Shown piece by piece: positions 16,009 through 24,253 of a stretch of DNA of 43,604 nucleotides (positions are counted from its first letter, which is position 1; each line of letters starts with the position of its first letter). The notes below the pieces were generated by a model. That model was not told where the DNA came from, ran no database searches, and saw nothing but the letters and a program-made list of their open reading frames with translations. The position numbers were made by a program, and so were the translations under genes. The DNA is from Photobacterium rosenbergii (lineage in GTDB: Bacteria; Pseudomonadota; Gammaproteobacteria; Enterobacterales; Vibrionaceae): assembly GCF_003026455.1 (NCBI RefSeq), contig NZ_PYMB01000033.1, positions 1 through 43,604 on the forward strand, in the 5' to 3' direction.

Positions 16009-17277
16009 GTGGCGAAACAAATTCAAGCAATTCGAGGCATGAACGACTGCCTTCCAACCCAATCTCCGCTTTGGCAGAAAGTGGAATCGACCATTAAACA
16101 AGTTGTGAGCGCGTACGGTTACAGTGAAGTCCGTATGCCTATCGTTGAATCGACGCATTTGTTTAGTCGGGCAATCGGTGAAGTAACGGATGTTGTTGAA
16201 AAGGAAATGTATACATTTGATGACCGCAACGGTGACAGCCTGACTCTGCGTCCTGAAGGGACTGCAGGCTGTGTACGTGCGGGCATCCAGAATGGCCTGC
16301 TATACAATCAAGAACAGCGCCTATGGTACACCGGTCCAATGTTCCGTCACGAGCGCCCGCAGAAAGGCCGCTACCGTCAGTTCCACCAGTTCGGTGTGGA
16401 AGTGTTCGGTCTGAATGGTCCGGATGTTGACGCAGAGCTGATCATGATGACAGCCCGCATGTGGCGTGAGCTAGGTATCGACAAGCACGTTCGCCTTGAG
16501 CTTAACTCTATCGGTTCGCTAGAAGACCGTGCTAACTACCGTGAGGCACTGATAGCATTCCTTGAGCAGCACATCGACATCTTAGATGAAGACTGCAAGC
16601 GCCGTATGCACACTAACCCGCTACGCGTACTGGATACCAAGAATGCTGCTATCCAGGAAGTATTGGTAGACGCGCCTAAGCTGTCTGACTACCTAGGTGA
16701 AGAGTCAAAACAACATTTTGCCGGTTTGTGTGAACTATTGGACGCTGCAGGCATCGAATACCAAGTAAATGAACGTCTTGTTCGTGGTTTGGATTACTAC
16801 AACCGCACTGTATTTGAGTGGATCACTGAAAGCCTTGGCGCGCAGGGTACGGTATGTGGCGGTGGCCGCTACGACGGCCTTGTTGAGCAACTTGGTGGCA
16901 AAGCGACACCAGCCGTGGGCTTTGCGATGGGTCTTGAGCGTCTAGTGCTTATGATGGAAACCCTAGAACTGACTGATGTACGTCGCCCAGTTGACGTCTA
17001 CATGGTAACCGCTGGCGAAGGCACTATGATGGCGGGCATGAAACTGGCCGAGAAGCTACGTGAAGATGTACCTGGCTTGCGTGTGATGAGCCATTTCGGT
17101 GGTGGTAACTTCAAGAAACAATTCAAGCGTGCTGATAATGTTGGCGCGGCAGTGGCACTGGTATTGGGCGAAAATGAAATCGCTGAAAATACCGTGGTAG
17201 TTAAAGATCTTCGCGGCGGTGAGCAAACCACGATGGCGCAAGACGATGTGGCAGCAAAGCTGGCCGAATTGATTTAA
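16009..17277 (+). CDS. hisS: histidyl-tRNA synthetase
   Basis: HisS is a class II synthetase that charges tRNA-His. The GTG at 16009 gives VAKQIQAIRGMNDCLP, which aligns with the E. coli start, and 422 residues (E. coli 424). The open frame extends to 15937, but those residues are not family-like. Motif 2 is visible in GPMFRHERPQKGRYRQFHQFG, the histidine-binding loop in LVRGLDYYNRTVFEW, and motif 3 in GFAMGLERLVL. The anticodon-binding domain follows. It sits between ispG and yfgM, as in E. coli. Confidence 0.97.
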   Translation: MAKQIQAIRGMNDCLPTQSPLWQKVESTIKQVVSAYGYSEVRMPIVESTHLFSRAIGEVTDVVEKEMYTFDDRNGDSLTLRPEGTAGCVRAGIQNGLLYNQEQRLWYTGPMFRHERPQKGRYRQFHQFGVEVFGLNGPDVDAELIMMTARMWRELGIDKHVRLELNSIGSLEDRANYREALIAFLEQHIDILDEDCKRRMHTNPLRVLDTKNAAIQEVLVDAPKLSDYLGEESKQHFAGLCELLDAAGIEYQVNERLVRGLDYYNRTVFEWITESLGAQGTVCGGGRYDGLVEQLGGKATPAVGFAMGLERLVLMMETLELTDVRRPVDVYMVTAGEGTMMAGMKLAEKLREDVPGLRVMSHFGGGNFKKQFKRADNVGAAVALVLGENEIAENTVVVKDLRGGEQTTMAQDDVAAKLAELI

Positions 17278-17290
17278 GAGAGGACAGGAA

Positions 17291-17902
17291 GTGGACGGCA
17301 ATATCACAGAAGAACAACAAGTTGAACAGATAAAGGCTTGGTGGAAAGAAAACGGTAAAGCCGTTGTTCTCGGTACTGTGATTGGTTTGGGTGGTCTGTT
17401 TGGCTGGCGTTATTACCAGTCGGAAGTTCAATCAGCCAAGGAGCAGGCATCTGATGCATACACCCAGGTGGTTAACCGTCTGGAAAGCGGTAGCGAATCT
17501 GCCGTTGCAGATGTGCAGGCGTTTATCGCAGCTCATGAAAGCAGCCAATATTCTGTACTTGCATCATTGCAACTGGCCAAAGCGCAGGTGGAGAATGGTG
17601 ATTTGGATGCAGCCGCTGAACAGTTGAGCTGGGCAATTGCTAATACCCAAGATGTAGCGATTCTACCTATTGCACAAACCCGCTTGGCTCGTATCTATGC
17701 TGAGCAGGACGCCTTTGACAAGGCGTTGGCTGAATTGGACAAAGTTACCGCTGAAAGTTGGGCTGCGAAAGTTGCTGAACTTCGAGGTGATGTCCTACTG
17801 CAAAAAGGTGAGACCCAAGCTGCGCGCGATGCTTATGTTAGCGCACAACAACTTGGTGCTTCTCCTGCCTTGCAGATCAAGCTAGACGACTTGGCACAAT
17901 AA
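17291..17902 (+). CDS. yfgM: ancillary SecYEG translocon subunit YfgM
   Basis: YfgM is an inner-membrane protein with a periplasmic tetratricopeptide-like domain; in E. coli it binds SecYEG and PpiD and helps hand substrates to periplasmic chaperones. The 203-residue product starts with GTG, preceded by AGGACAGGAA. The short cytoplasmic segment is followed by one membrane span (about residues 23-40, NGKAVVLGTVIGLGGLFGWR) and a helical repeat domain. It lies 13 bp after hisS and 12 bp before bamB. Confidence 0.93.
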   Translation: MDGNITEEQQVEQIKAWWKENGKAVVLGTVIGLGGLFGWRYYQSEVQSAKEQASDAYTQVVNRLESGSESAVADVQAFIAAHESSQYSVLASLQLAKAQVENGDLDAAAEQLSWAIANTQDVAILPIAQTRLARIYAEQDAFDKALAELDKVTAESWAAKVAELRGDVLLQKGETQAARDAYVSAQQLGASPALQIKLDDLAQ

Positions 17903-17914
17903 GGTAGAGCGCGT

Positions 17915-19072
17915 ATGCAGAAGGTGTTGAAGCAAGCTATTTCGGTTGCCTTGGCTGTCGGTATACTTGCTGGTTGTGCCAGCGAGGAAGACACTATCCA
18001 AATGGCACCGTTGCCGGTGGTTGAAAACACGTTTACTCCAGTACAGGGATGGAGCAGCAAAGTAGGGGATGGCGTCGGCCATTTCTTCTCTAAGCTCACC
18101 CCTGCGGTAGGTTACGGCAAGGTATTTGTCGCTGACCGCAACGGCCTGGTTAAAGCGCTGGATCCCGATACGGGTTCAGAAATCTGGCAGCAGGATCTTG
18201 AAGGGGATATCTCAGCAAGATTAGCCGGTGGTATCTCGCTTTCTTACGGCAAGGTGTTTATCGGCTCGGAAAATGCCGAGGTGATTGCCCTTGATGAAGA
18301 AACCGGTGAAGTAGCTTGGCGTCAAACAGTAGAAGGCGAAGTCCTGTCTAAACCGTTGGTTGATGAAGGCTTAGTTGTTGTTAATACTAGCCGTGGTATT
18401 TTGCAGGCGCTGGATGCCAACACCGGTGAAAGCCGCTGGCAACTTGGTAGTGAATTGCCGACACTGACTCTTCGAGGTGACAGCTCGCCAGTTTCTATTT
18501 CTGGTGGTGTCTTCTGGGGACAAGCTAATGGTCGTTTGGCTGGTGCTTTGATGGGCAACGGTCAGATGCTGTGGCAACAGCCTATCGGTTCACCGAAAGG
18601 CGGTACGGAAATCGACCGTTTGGTTGATGTCGATGCCTCGCCGGTTATCGATGGCGAGCGCCTGTTCGCGCTTGGATTCAATGGTAGCTTGGTCTCGATT
18701 GATCTGCGTACTGGTCAGGCGGCATGGAAACGTAATTATTCCTCGGCCACTGATTTTGCCATTGATGGGAGTCAGCTATATTTGATCACAGATAAAGACC
18801 ATGTTGTTGCGGTTGATACCCGAAGCGGCACGGAGCTGTGGTCTAACAACCAGCTGGAACACCGTTTGCTCAGCGCTCCTGCTGTGATCAATGGTTATCT
18901 TGTTGTTGGTGATAGCGAAGGCTACCTGCATTGGATCGATCCATACTCGGGTGACTTTGTTGCCCAGCAGGAAATAGACGACAGTGGTATTGCGGTCCCA
19001 CCAGTCCGAATGAGCGATGGCTACTTAGTGATCACTCGCGATGGGCGTATTAACAAAATGCAAATGCCTTAA
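17915..19072 (+). CDS. bamB: outer membrane protein assembly factor BamB
   Basis: BamB is the beta-propeller lipoprotein of the BAM complex and binds BamA POTRA domains. The signal peptide ends in lipobox ILAGC with lipidated Cys21. The rest consists of PQQ-like propeller repeats, seen as recurring pieces such as KVFVADRNGLVKALDPDTG, KVFIGSENAEVIALDEETG and IWQQDLEG-type Trp-rich strands. The 385-residue length is close to E. coli (392). It ends the yfgM-bamB pair; der follows after 181 bp. Confidence 0.96.
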   Translation: MQKVLKQAISVALAVGILAGCASEEDTIQMAPLPVVENTFTPVQGWSSKVGDGVGHFFSKLTPAVGYGKVFVADRNGLVKALDPDTGSEIWQQDLEGDISARLAGGISLSYGKVFIGSENAEVIALDEETGEVAWRQTVEGEVLSKPLVDEGLVVVNTSRGILQALDANTGESRWQLGSELPTLTLRGDSSPVSISGGVFWGQANGRLAGALMGNGQMLWQQPIGSPKGGTEIDRLVDVDASPVIDGERLFALGFNGSLVSIDLRTGQAAWKRNYSSATDFAIDGSQLYLITDKDHVVAVDTRSGTELWSNNQLEHRLLSAPAVINGYLVVGDSEGYLHWIDPYSGDFVAQQEIDDSGIAVPPVRMSDGYLVITRDGRINKMQMP

Positions 19073-19086
19073 TTTGCCGCTATAAT
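19058..19086 (+). promoter_or_regulatory. candidate der promoter
   Basis: A consensus TATAAT (19081-19086) lies just after the bamB stop. The best -35 at 17-bp spacing, ATGCAA (19058-19063), matches 3 of 6. A transcript from here would carry a leader of about 160 bases containing the small ORF at 19207-19257. Confidence 0.4.
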
Positions 19087-19206
19087 ACGCGCCATTATTA
19101 TTCTCGGCTCCTGCTGTGGACACAGTCAGGGGCCGTTGTTGTTATATCCGTTCGCGATATTATTGTCGGATGAAGGTGCAGGCTAGTGGCCTGACTGGAG
19201 GCAAGA

Positions 19207-19257
19207 ATGAATGGAAAATATGTCATTAAGACTATGAAAAGTAAGAGGTACTTATGA
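19207..19257 (+). CDS. putative 16-residue leader peptide overlapping the der start
   Basis: An ATG preceded by GGAGG (seven-base spacing, CTGGAGGCAAGAATG) opens a 16-codon frame reading MNGKYVIKTMKSKRYL. Its stop shares the ATGA with the der start codon, so ribosomes finishing the peptide could restart on der. The peptide is basic (five Lys/Arg) and has no recognised function. The strong ribosome binding site and exact 4-bp overlap support translation; comparison between species would be decisive. Confidence 0.5.
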   Translation: MNGKYVIKTMKSKRYL

Positions 19258-20756
19258 TTCCTGTTGTTGCCCTTGTCGGGCGCCCAAACGTGGGTAAATC
19301 GACGTTATTCAACCGTCTTACCCGTACAAGGGATGCGCTGGTAGCTGACTTTCCTGGCTTAACAAGGGATCGTAAATACGGTAAGGCTGAGCTCGAAGAG
19401 CATGAATTTATTGTGATTGATACCGGCGGTATCGACGGTACTGAAGAAGGCGTCGAAACCAAAATGGCCGAGCAATCACTAGCAGCGATCGAAGAAGCCG
19501 ATGTTGTTCTGTTCCTGGTTGATGGCCGTGCCGGTCTGACGTCTTCTGACGAAGCAATTGCTAAACACCTGCGTAGCCGTGAGAAACCAACCTTCCTAGT
19601 GGTAAACAAGATTGACGGTATCGATGCAGATAGCGCTTGTGCCGAATTCTGGAAGTTGGGTATGGACGGTATGTACCAGATCGCTGCAGCACAGAACCGT
19701 GGTGTGACGGCGCTGATGGAGCGTGCTCTGGCACCATTTGCCGACGACCTTAAGGCAAAAGCTGAGGAAGACGGTGATGAAGTCTTCATCGAAGATTTGA
19801 CATCGGTAGAAGATATCGAGAAAGCTAACCTGTCAGAAGCGGATGCAGAAGCAGCCTATAAGCGTCTGCAGGAGCAACCGATCAAGATGGCGATCATTGG
19901 CCGCCCGAATGTGGGCAAGTCAACGCTGACTAACCGTATCCTCGGTGAAGAGCGTGTGGTTGTTTACGATATGCCGGGCACCACGCGTGACTCTATCTAC
20001 ATTCCGATGGAGCGTGAAGGCCAGGAGTATGTGCTGATTGATACAGCGGGTATCCGTCGCCGTAAGAACATGCACGAAGCCGTTGAGAAGTTCTCGGTGA
20101 TCCAGACTTTGAAAGCGGTAGAAGATGCCAACGTTGTGCTGTTGGTTATCGATGCACGTGAAAACATCTCTGATCAGGATCTGAGCTTGCTTGGCTTTGC
20201 CCTGAACGCAGGTCGTTCATTGGTGATTGCCGTGAACAAGTGGGATGGTCTGGATAACGAAGTCAAAGAGCGTGTGAAGTCTGAACTGGACCGTCGTCTG
20301 GGCTTTGTGGATTTTGCCCGTATTCACTTCATTTCTGCCCTGCACGGTACCGGTGTTGGCCACTTGTACGAATCCGTACAGGAAGCTTACCAGTCTGCGA
20401 CTAAGCGTATCAGTACCTCAATGCTGACGCGTATTATGCAGATGGCACAGGACGATCACCAGCCACCTATGATCCGTGGCCGCCGTGTGAAACTGAAGTA
20501 TGCGCACGCAGGTGGTTACAACCCGCCGATTATCGTTATCCACGGTAACTTGGTGAACGAACTACCGGGCTCGTACAAGCGTTACCTGATGAACTACTAC
20601 CGCAAGTCGCTGGAAATGATGGGTACGCCAATCCGTATCCAGTTCCAGAGCAGCGATAACCCGTTCGAAGCCAAGAAGCAGAAGCTGACCGTTTCTCAGG
20701 AACGCCAGCGCAAGCGTCTGGCAACGGCACTGAAAAACCGTGACCGTGATAGTTAA
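19254..20756 (+). CDS. der: ribosome biogenesis GTPase Der (EngA)
   Basis: Der is an essential GTPase with two tandem G domains that assists 50S ribosomal subunit maturation. The first G1 motif is GRPNVGKST at residues 9-17, with DTGG and NKID motifs following. A second set (GRPNVGKST, DTAG, NKWD) begins around residue 218, after an acidic linker. A C-terminal KH-like domain ends the 500-residue protein (E. coli 490). AGAGG precedes the ATG, which overlaps a putative leader ORF by ATGA. A strong terminator follows. Confidence 0.97.
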   Translation: MIPVVALVGRPNVGKSTLFNRLTRTRDALVADFPGLTRDRKYGKAELEEHEFIVIDTGGIDGTEEGVETKMAEQSLAAIEEADVVLFLVDGRAGLTSSDEAIAKHLRSREKPTFLVVNKIDGIDADSACAEFWKLGMDGMYQIAAAQNRGVTALMERALAPFADDLKAKAEEDGDEVFIEDLTSVEDIEKANLSEADAEAAYKRLQEQPIKMAIIGRPNVGKSTLTNRILGEERVVVYDMPGTTRDSIYIPMEREGQEYVLIDTAGIRRRKNMHEAVEKFSVIQTLKAVEDANVVLLVIDARENISDQDLSLLGFALNAGRSLVIAVNKWDGLDNEVKERVKSELDRRLGFVDFARIHFISALHGTGVGHLYESVQEAYQSATKRISTSMLTRIMQMAQDDHQPPMIRGRRVKLKYAHAGGYNPPIIVIHGNLVNELPGSYKRYLMNYYRKSLEMMGTPIRIQFQSSDNPFEAKKQKLTVSQERQRKRLATALKNRDRDS

Positions 20757-20780
20757 TTAAGCTGTCAAACCGTATAGACA

Positions 20781-20807
20781 AACCCGGCCCCTTGGCCGGG
20801 TTTTTTG
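20781..20807 (+). terminator. der terminator
   Basis: AACCCGGCC (20781-20789) pairs with GGCCGGGTT (20794-20802), followed by a T run. Confidence 0.9.
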
Positions 20808-20826
20808 TTTGACACCAAGCATCAGA

Positions 20827-20903
20827 ATAAAATTTCAAAAACGCTGATAACATCCATGTTGCTCCGACTCGCCGTCCTTGGCGAGTAGGTTTTGAAATTT
20901 TAT
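20827..20903 (+). ncRNA. nested inverted repeat in the leader of the AlaX-like gene
   Basis: A perfect 14-bp inverted repeat (20827-20840 with 20890-20903) encloses a 7-bp hairpin, ACTCGCC/GGCGAGT (20867-20886, loop GTCCTT). An alternative pairing ATCAG (20821-20825) with CTGAT (20844-20848) would compete with the outer stem. A consensus -35, TTGACA, lies at 20809-20814, but no good -10 follows at normal spacing. Whether this is a leader RNA, an operator or a mobile-element remnant is unknown. Confidence 0.4.
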
Positions 20904-20922
20904 CCTAATACTCGGAGTTGTA

Positions 20923-21879
20923 ATGTCTGTAATTGGTTTTCACCAGTCGATAGGTAGGATTTTTGTTATTATCGACTCTCCACCGAGCAGTAAGGATATC
21001 CCTATAGTGACCAGCGCGACTCAGGTTCTTTTCCCAGAACGTATTTACCAATGCGAAGCCAACATTCAATTGATTGCCGCCCATCCGGAACAAGGGTGTT
21101 ATGTTGTTACCGACCGTACGCCTTTCCACCCGGTAAGCCATATCTGGCCAGATCATCCCGCAGATCGCGGAACAGTGGTTCTAGAGAGCCAAGTGCATGA
21201 GGTAGTTGATTGCCTGGTCGGTGCCGTAGAGCAGGAAAGCGGACAGCTTTATGTTGGGGCTGATATCCCGGTTAAGCGTGATGAACCGGGATGGGTCTTT
21301 GTGGTTGTACACCATTTGGCAGAGAGTATCGAAAGCTCGGTTGGCACCAAGGCAACCCTAAACGTGGACGAGCAATACCAACTTGCCCTGAGCCGGGGAC
21401 ACAGTGGGGGCCACCTGTCATCGTTGGCCCTGAACAAGGTGCTGCACCATGACTTCTGGCGTAAAGATGCCTCACGCAAGGATGAGCTGGGCCATTATGA
21501 CTTCCATAGTTACGCCCAGACAGAAAGCCGGGTGACGGAAGATTGCAGCACAGATACTTACCGTATCGGTAAAACCCTGCGTAAGCGAGGGCTCAATGCT
21601 GCTGACATGATCGCAGCCTTACCTACGATAGCCGATCAAATCAACCAACAGCTTGCTGCCTGGTGTGAAGCAGGCTTCCCGGTGGACATGCGTAGGGAAG
21701 GGGAAGCGCTCACCGACTCCCGTTACTGGCGCTGTGATTTGCAAGAGGGGGTAGTGGTAGAAATACCTTGTGGAGGTACCCACGTCACTTCGCTAGCAGA
21801 ATATGCGGCGCTGCGGGTTGAATTCCAGCTAATCAATGAACAGGAACTCGTCATGATTACCCATAGCCAACCGGCTTGA
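20923..21879 (+). CDS. AlaX-like alanyl-tRNA editing / metal-dependent hydrolase
   Basis: The 318-residue protein resembles the editing domain of alanyl- and threonyl-tRNA synthetases (second additional domain). The zinc motif is present: HxxxH at His160/His164 (RGHSGGHLSS) and CxxxH at Cys283/His287 (PCGGTHV). Free-standing AlaX proteins remove Ser or Gly from mischarged tRNA-Ala. There is an N-terminal beta-rich segment of about 150 residues, as in longer AlaX forms. No synthetase core or C-Ala domain is seen. It is monocistronic between der and yfgJ, where E. coli has no such gene. The tRNA it edits cannot be read from sequence. Confidence 0.75.
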   Translation: MSVIGFHQSIGRIFVIIDSPPSSKDIPIVTSATQVLFPERIYQCEANIQLIAAHPEQGCYVVTDRTPFHPVSHIWPDHPADRGTVVLESQVHEVVDCLVGAVEQESGQLYVGADIPVKRDEPGWVFVVVHHLAESIESSVGTKATLNVDEQYQLALSRGHSGGHLSSLALNKVLHHDFWRKDASRKDELGHYDFHSYAQTESRVTEDCSTDTYRIGKTLRKRGLNAADMIAALPTIADQINQQLAAWCEAGFPVDMRREGEALTDSRYWRCDLQEGVVVEIPCGGTHVTSLAEYAALRVEFQLINEQELVMITHSQPA

Positions 21880-22286
21880 TCGGCTGGCAATAAAAGGGTA
21901 AATGTCATTATGTGCGTTAAAATCATTTAATATCAATTGCTTAACTTTGTTTTTGATGTGCTAGTGGCAGTTATTTGATCCTTTTGTTCTGGTTTTATTA
22001 TTTGCTGGATCGTATCGCTTTTATTCGAAAGTGATAGGTTTAAATATCGTTTAAAATTGAAAAACAGAACATGTAACTTATGCTTTCGGGATGTGTATTG
22101 ATAAATGTTCTTTTGCTAGCTGATCGCTGATCACGGTGGCTTTTGTCGTTGATCAACAGTTTGAAGTACGATCAGGGTACGCAATCGTGATGGGCTCATA
22201 CCCATGTTTGTCGTTACTGAGTTGGATCAAGAGAGCAGGGCACTCGGTTAAGTTATCATGGGAACAGTTGGATTAAGGGAGAGATT
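21880..22286. other. 407-bp intergenic region with a GATC cluster
   Basis: No gene is seen. The first 250 bp are AT-rich. Five GATC (Dam) sites fall within 22122-22228, two of them in a tandem GCTGATC duplication (22119-22132) and one in the palindrome GTTGATCAAC (22148-22157). No convincing promoter for yfgJ was found. Confidence 0.6.
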
Positions 22287-22511
22287 ATGAGCCAGAACAT
22301 TTGCCCAAGCTGTAACCAAGAGCTCGAGTGGCAGGATGGGAAATACCATTGCGGACAATGTAGCCAGACGTTTATCAAGCAGGCATATTGTCCTGATTGC
22401 GATGCTGAACTTGAAAAGCTGCAGGCTTGTGGAGCAGCAAGCTATTTCTGCAACACTTGCAATGAGTTGAAGTCTAAATCGCGGGTCAGGATCCACTTCG
22501 ATAAAGCTTGA
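22287..22511 (+). CDS. yfgJ: zinc-ribbon protein YfgJ
   Basis: This is a small protein of unknown function with paired cysteines that should bind zinc: CPSC (6-9), CGQC (22-25), CPDC (35-38) and a C-terminal C-x6-CNTC group. It aligns with E. coli YfgJ over the whole length, including KxxCPDC and ACGAxxYFC. E. coli yfgJ also lies between der and xseA, so position supports the call. The ATG has GGGAGAG upstream. Confidence 0.85.
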   Translation: MSQNICPSCNQELEWQDGKYHCGQCSQTFIKQAYCPDCDAELEKLQACGAASYFCNTCNELKSKSRVRIHFDKA

Positions 22512-22567
22512 GTAGGGATGCCAGCGACTTCGATAGCTTGAGTCCCGTATTGTGGATACAGGGCAAG

Positions 22568-22605
22568 AAAATGCCGCCTAGTGGATAACACTTGGCGGCA
22601 TTTTT
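22568..22605. terminator. bidirectional terminator between yfgJ and xseA
   Basis: AAAATGCCGCC (22568-22578) pairs with GGCGGCATTTT (22594-22604). T runs occur on both strands, as expected between converging genes. Confidence 0.8.
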
Positions 22606-22615
22606 GACTTTGAAG

Positions 22616-23983
22616 TTATTCTGGGGATGGCGACGAACCCGAAACAACGGAGTGGATTTCTCCGTCGGCAAGTGTTGTCCTAAGGTTATCACCTTGCTTG
22701 ACTTGCTCTGCGCTGCGGATGACCTGCCCCTTGGTGTTGCGGGTAATTGAGTAACCACGCCCTAGGGTTGCCAGTGGACTGACTGTTTCCAACTTTTCTG
22801 CTGCCAAGGCCAGTTTATGGCTAGCATTGAGCAAACGTCTGTCCATGCCGTCTTGCAGCCTTTGTTGCAGGCGTTCGAGCCGGTTCTGCTGTGCCTGAAC
22901 AATGTTGGCTGGTGAGTTCAAGGACAGTTTGTAATTGTTGCGGTCGATGTTCTGCTGGTGGCGGCTCAAGCGCTGCTTCATTGCTAGCTCAAGCTTGCCG
23001 GCTAACTCATCTAGCTGCTGTTGCTGTTGGTTGAGGCGGACCTGTGGATGCTGGCGATCAAGACGGTGCTGCAACCTAATTGTCTGTGCTTGCTTACCCG
23101 CAAGGTAATGGCGCATAGCATGCTGAAGTTGTTGTACTTTCTGGCTGATTTTCTGAGTTTGAAAACCCATGTCACGACTGATCAGCTCTGCGGCAGCCGA
23201 AGGCGTCGGGGCGCGGACATCGGCGACGAAATCCGCAATAGTGACATCTACTTCGTGGCCGACAGCACTGACAATCGGGATCTGGCTGGCGGCAATGGTC
23301 CTTGCCACAATCTCTTCATTGAAGGCCCATAGATCTTCTAGTGAGCCACCGCCACGACCGACAATCAGCACATCACACTCACGGCGGGCATTGGCCCGGC
23401 CAATAGCTTGGGCTATTGAAATTGCAGCTCCTTCACCTTGGACAATTGTCGGGTAGATGACGACGGGCAAGCTAGGGTCACGGCGCTGCAGGACATTGAG
23501 GATATCGTGTAGTGCGGCACCGGTTTTTGAGGTGACAATACCAACTCGCTGCGGCTGCTCCGGCAGTGGTTGCTTGAGGGTTTGGGCAAATAAACCTTCG
23601 GCAGCTAAGTTCATTTTTAGCTGCTCGAACTGCTGTTGCAGGCGACCATCGCCTTCTGGCTGCATACTCTCGATGATCAACTGGTAGTCACCACGAGGCT
23701 CGTAAAGTGACAGGCGAGCTTTGACCAACACCTGGGTACCGTTGGCGGGTTTGAAGGTCACACGGCGGTTGCTGCCCTTGAACATGGCACATTTGACCTG
23801 TGCCCGGGAGTCCTTGAGGGTGAAATACCAATGGCCGGAAACGGGCATGGAAAGATTCGACAGTTCACCGACCAGCCACACGACACCCATTTCGTTTTCA
23901 AGGATCAAACGGACTTGGGCATTTAGGCTGGAAACAGTATAGATACGGTCATTGGTCTGGTTCTGTTGAGCAAATAACGTCAC
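22616..23983 (-). CDS. xseA: exodeoxyribonuclease VII large subunit
   Basis: XseA with XseB forms exonuclease VII, which degrades single-stranded DNA from both ends. The 455-residue protein (E. coli 456) has an N-terminal OB-fold (about residues 12-110, ending in the RRVTFKP region). The catalytic core carries GIVTSKTGAALHDILNVLQRR-like and GRGGGSLEDLWAFN motifs, and a long glutamine-rich coiled coil occupies about 265-400. The start is GTG, chosen because MTLFAQQNQTNDRIYTVSSLN precedes the OB-fold directly. It is divergent from guaB, as in E. coli. Confidence 0.96.
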   Translation of the reverse strand: MTLFAQQNQTNDRIYTVSSLNAQVRLILENEMGVVWLVGELSNLSMPVSGHWYFTLKDSRAQVKCAMFKGSNRRVTFKPANGTQVLVKARLSLYEPRGDYQLIIESMQPEGDGRLQQQFEQLKMNLAAEGLFAQTLKQPLPEQPQRVGIVTSKTGAALHDILNVLQRRDPSLPVVIYPTIVQGEGAAISIAQAIGRANARRECDVLIVGRGGGSLEDLWAFNEEIVARTIAASQIPIVSAVGHEVDVTIADFVADVRAPTPSAAAELISRDMGFQTQKISQKVQQLQHAMRHYLAGKQAQTIRLQHRLDRQHPQVRLNQQQQQLDELAGKLELAMKQRLSRHQQNIDRNNYKLSLNSPANIVQAQQNRLERLQQRLQDGMDRRLLNASHKLALAAEKLETVSPLATLGRGYSITRNTKGQVIRSAEQVKQGDNLRTTLADGEIHSVVSGSSPSPE

Positions 23984-24032
23984 GAGACAAGATACCTGTT
24001 TTGGAAGGCTGAAAGTGAGCGGCTGACAGAGG

Positions 24033-24057
24033 CTAGGACGAGGTTAAAAGGGCCTAG
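24033..24057. repeat. short CTAG-bearing heptad remnant
   Basis: CTAG occurs at 24033 and 24054, 21 bp apart (three heptads), within GGCTAGGAC...GGCCTAGG. One GAGGCTA unit, the iscX array motif, is present. This may be a decayed relative of the heptamer arrays, or chance. Confidence 0.3.
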
Positions 24058-24139
24058 GCAGATCTATGGACAGATCTTGGTCGTAATATGCTGACCGCAG
24101 CACCGGATACTTAACCGATATATACTACACATCAAGAGT

Positions 24140-24199
24140 TTTTTGTCAATTAAAAAAATTAAAAAAAGTCTAGCCAATCGATTGCTTCCTCCGTATAAT
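24140..24199 (+). promoter_or_regulatory. guaB promoter with A/T-rich upstream element
   Basis: TAGCCA (24171-24176) and a consensus TATAAT (24194-24199) are 17 bp apart. A-tracts at 24150-24168 resemble an UP element, and the discriminator after the -10 is GC-rich (TCGTCCGC). This is the layout of growth-rate-regulated promoters such as E. coli guaB. No PurR box was found here. Confidence 0.65.
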
Positions 24200-24253
24200 T
24201 CGTCCGCAATATTTTATCCTTCTTTAAACCTTTACTTGGTGTGAGATATTGCA

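Noticed and set aside
20809..20814. Consensus TTGACA as an AlaX-gene promoter
   Set aside because: No acceptable -10 lies at 16-18 bp spacing; the sequence overlaps the T run of the der terminator, so it is noted only in the leader description.
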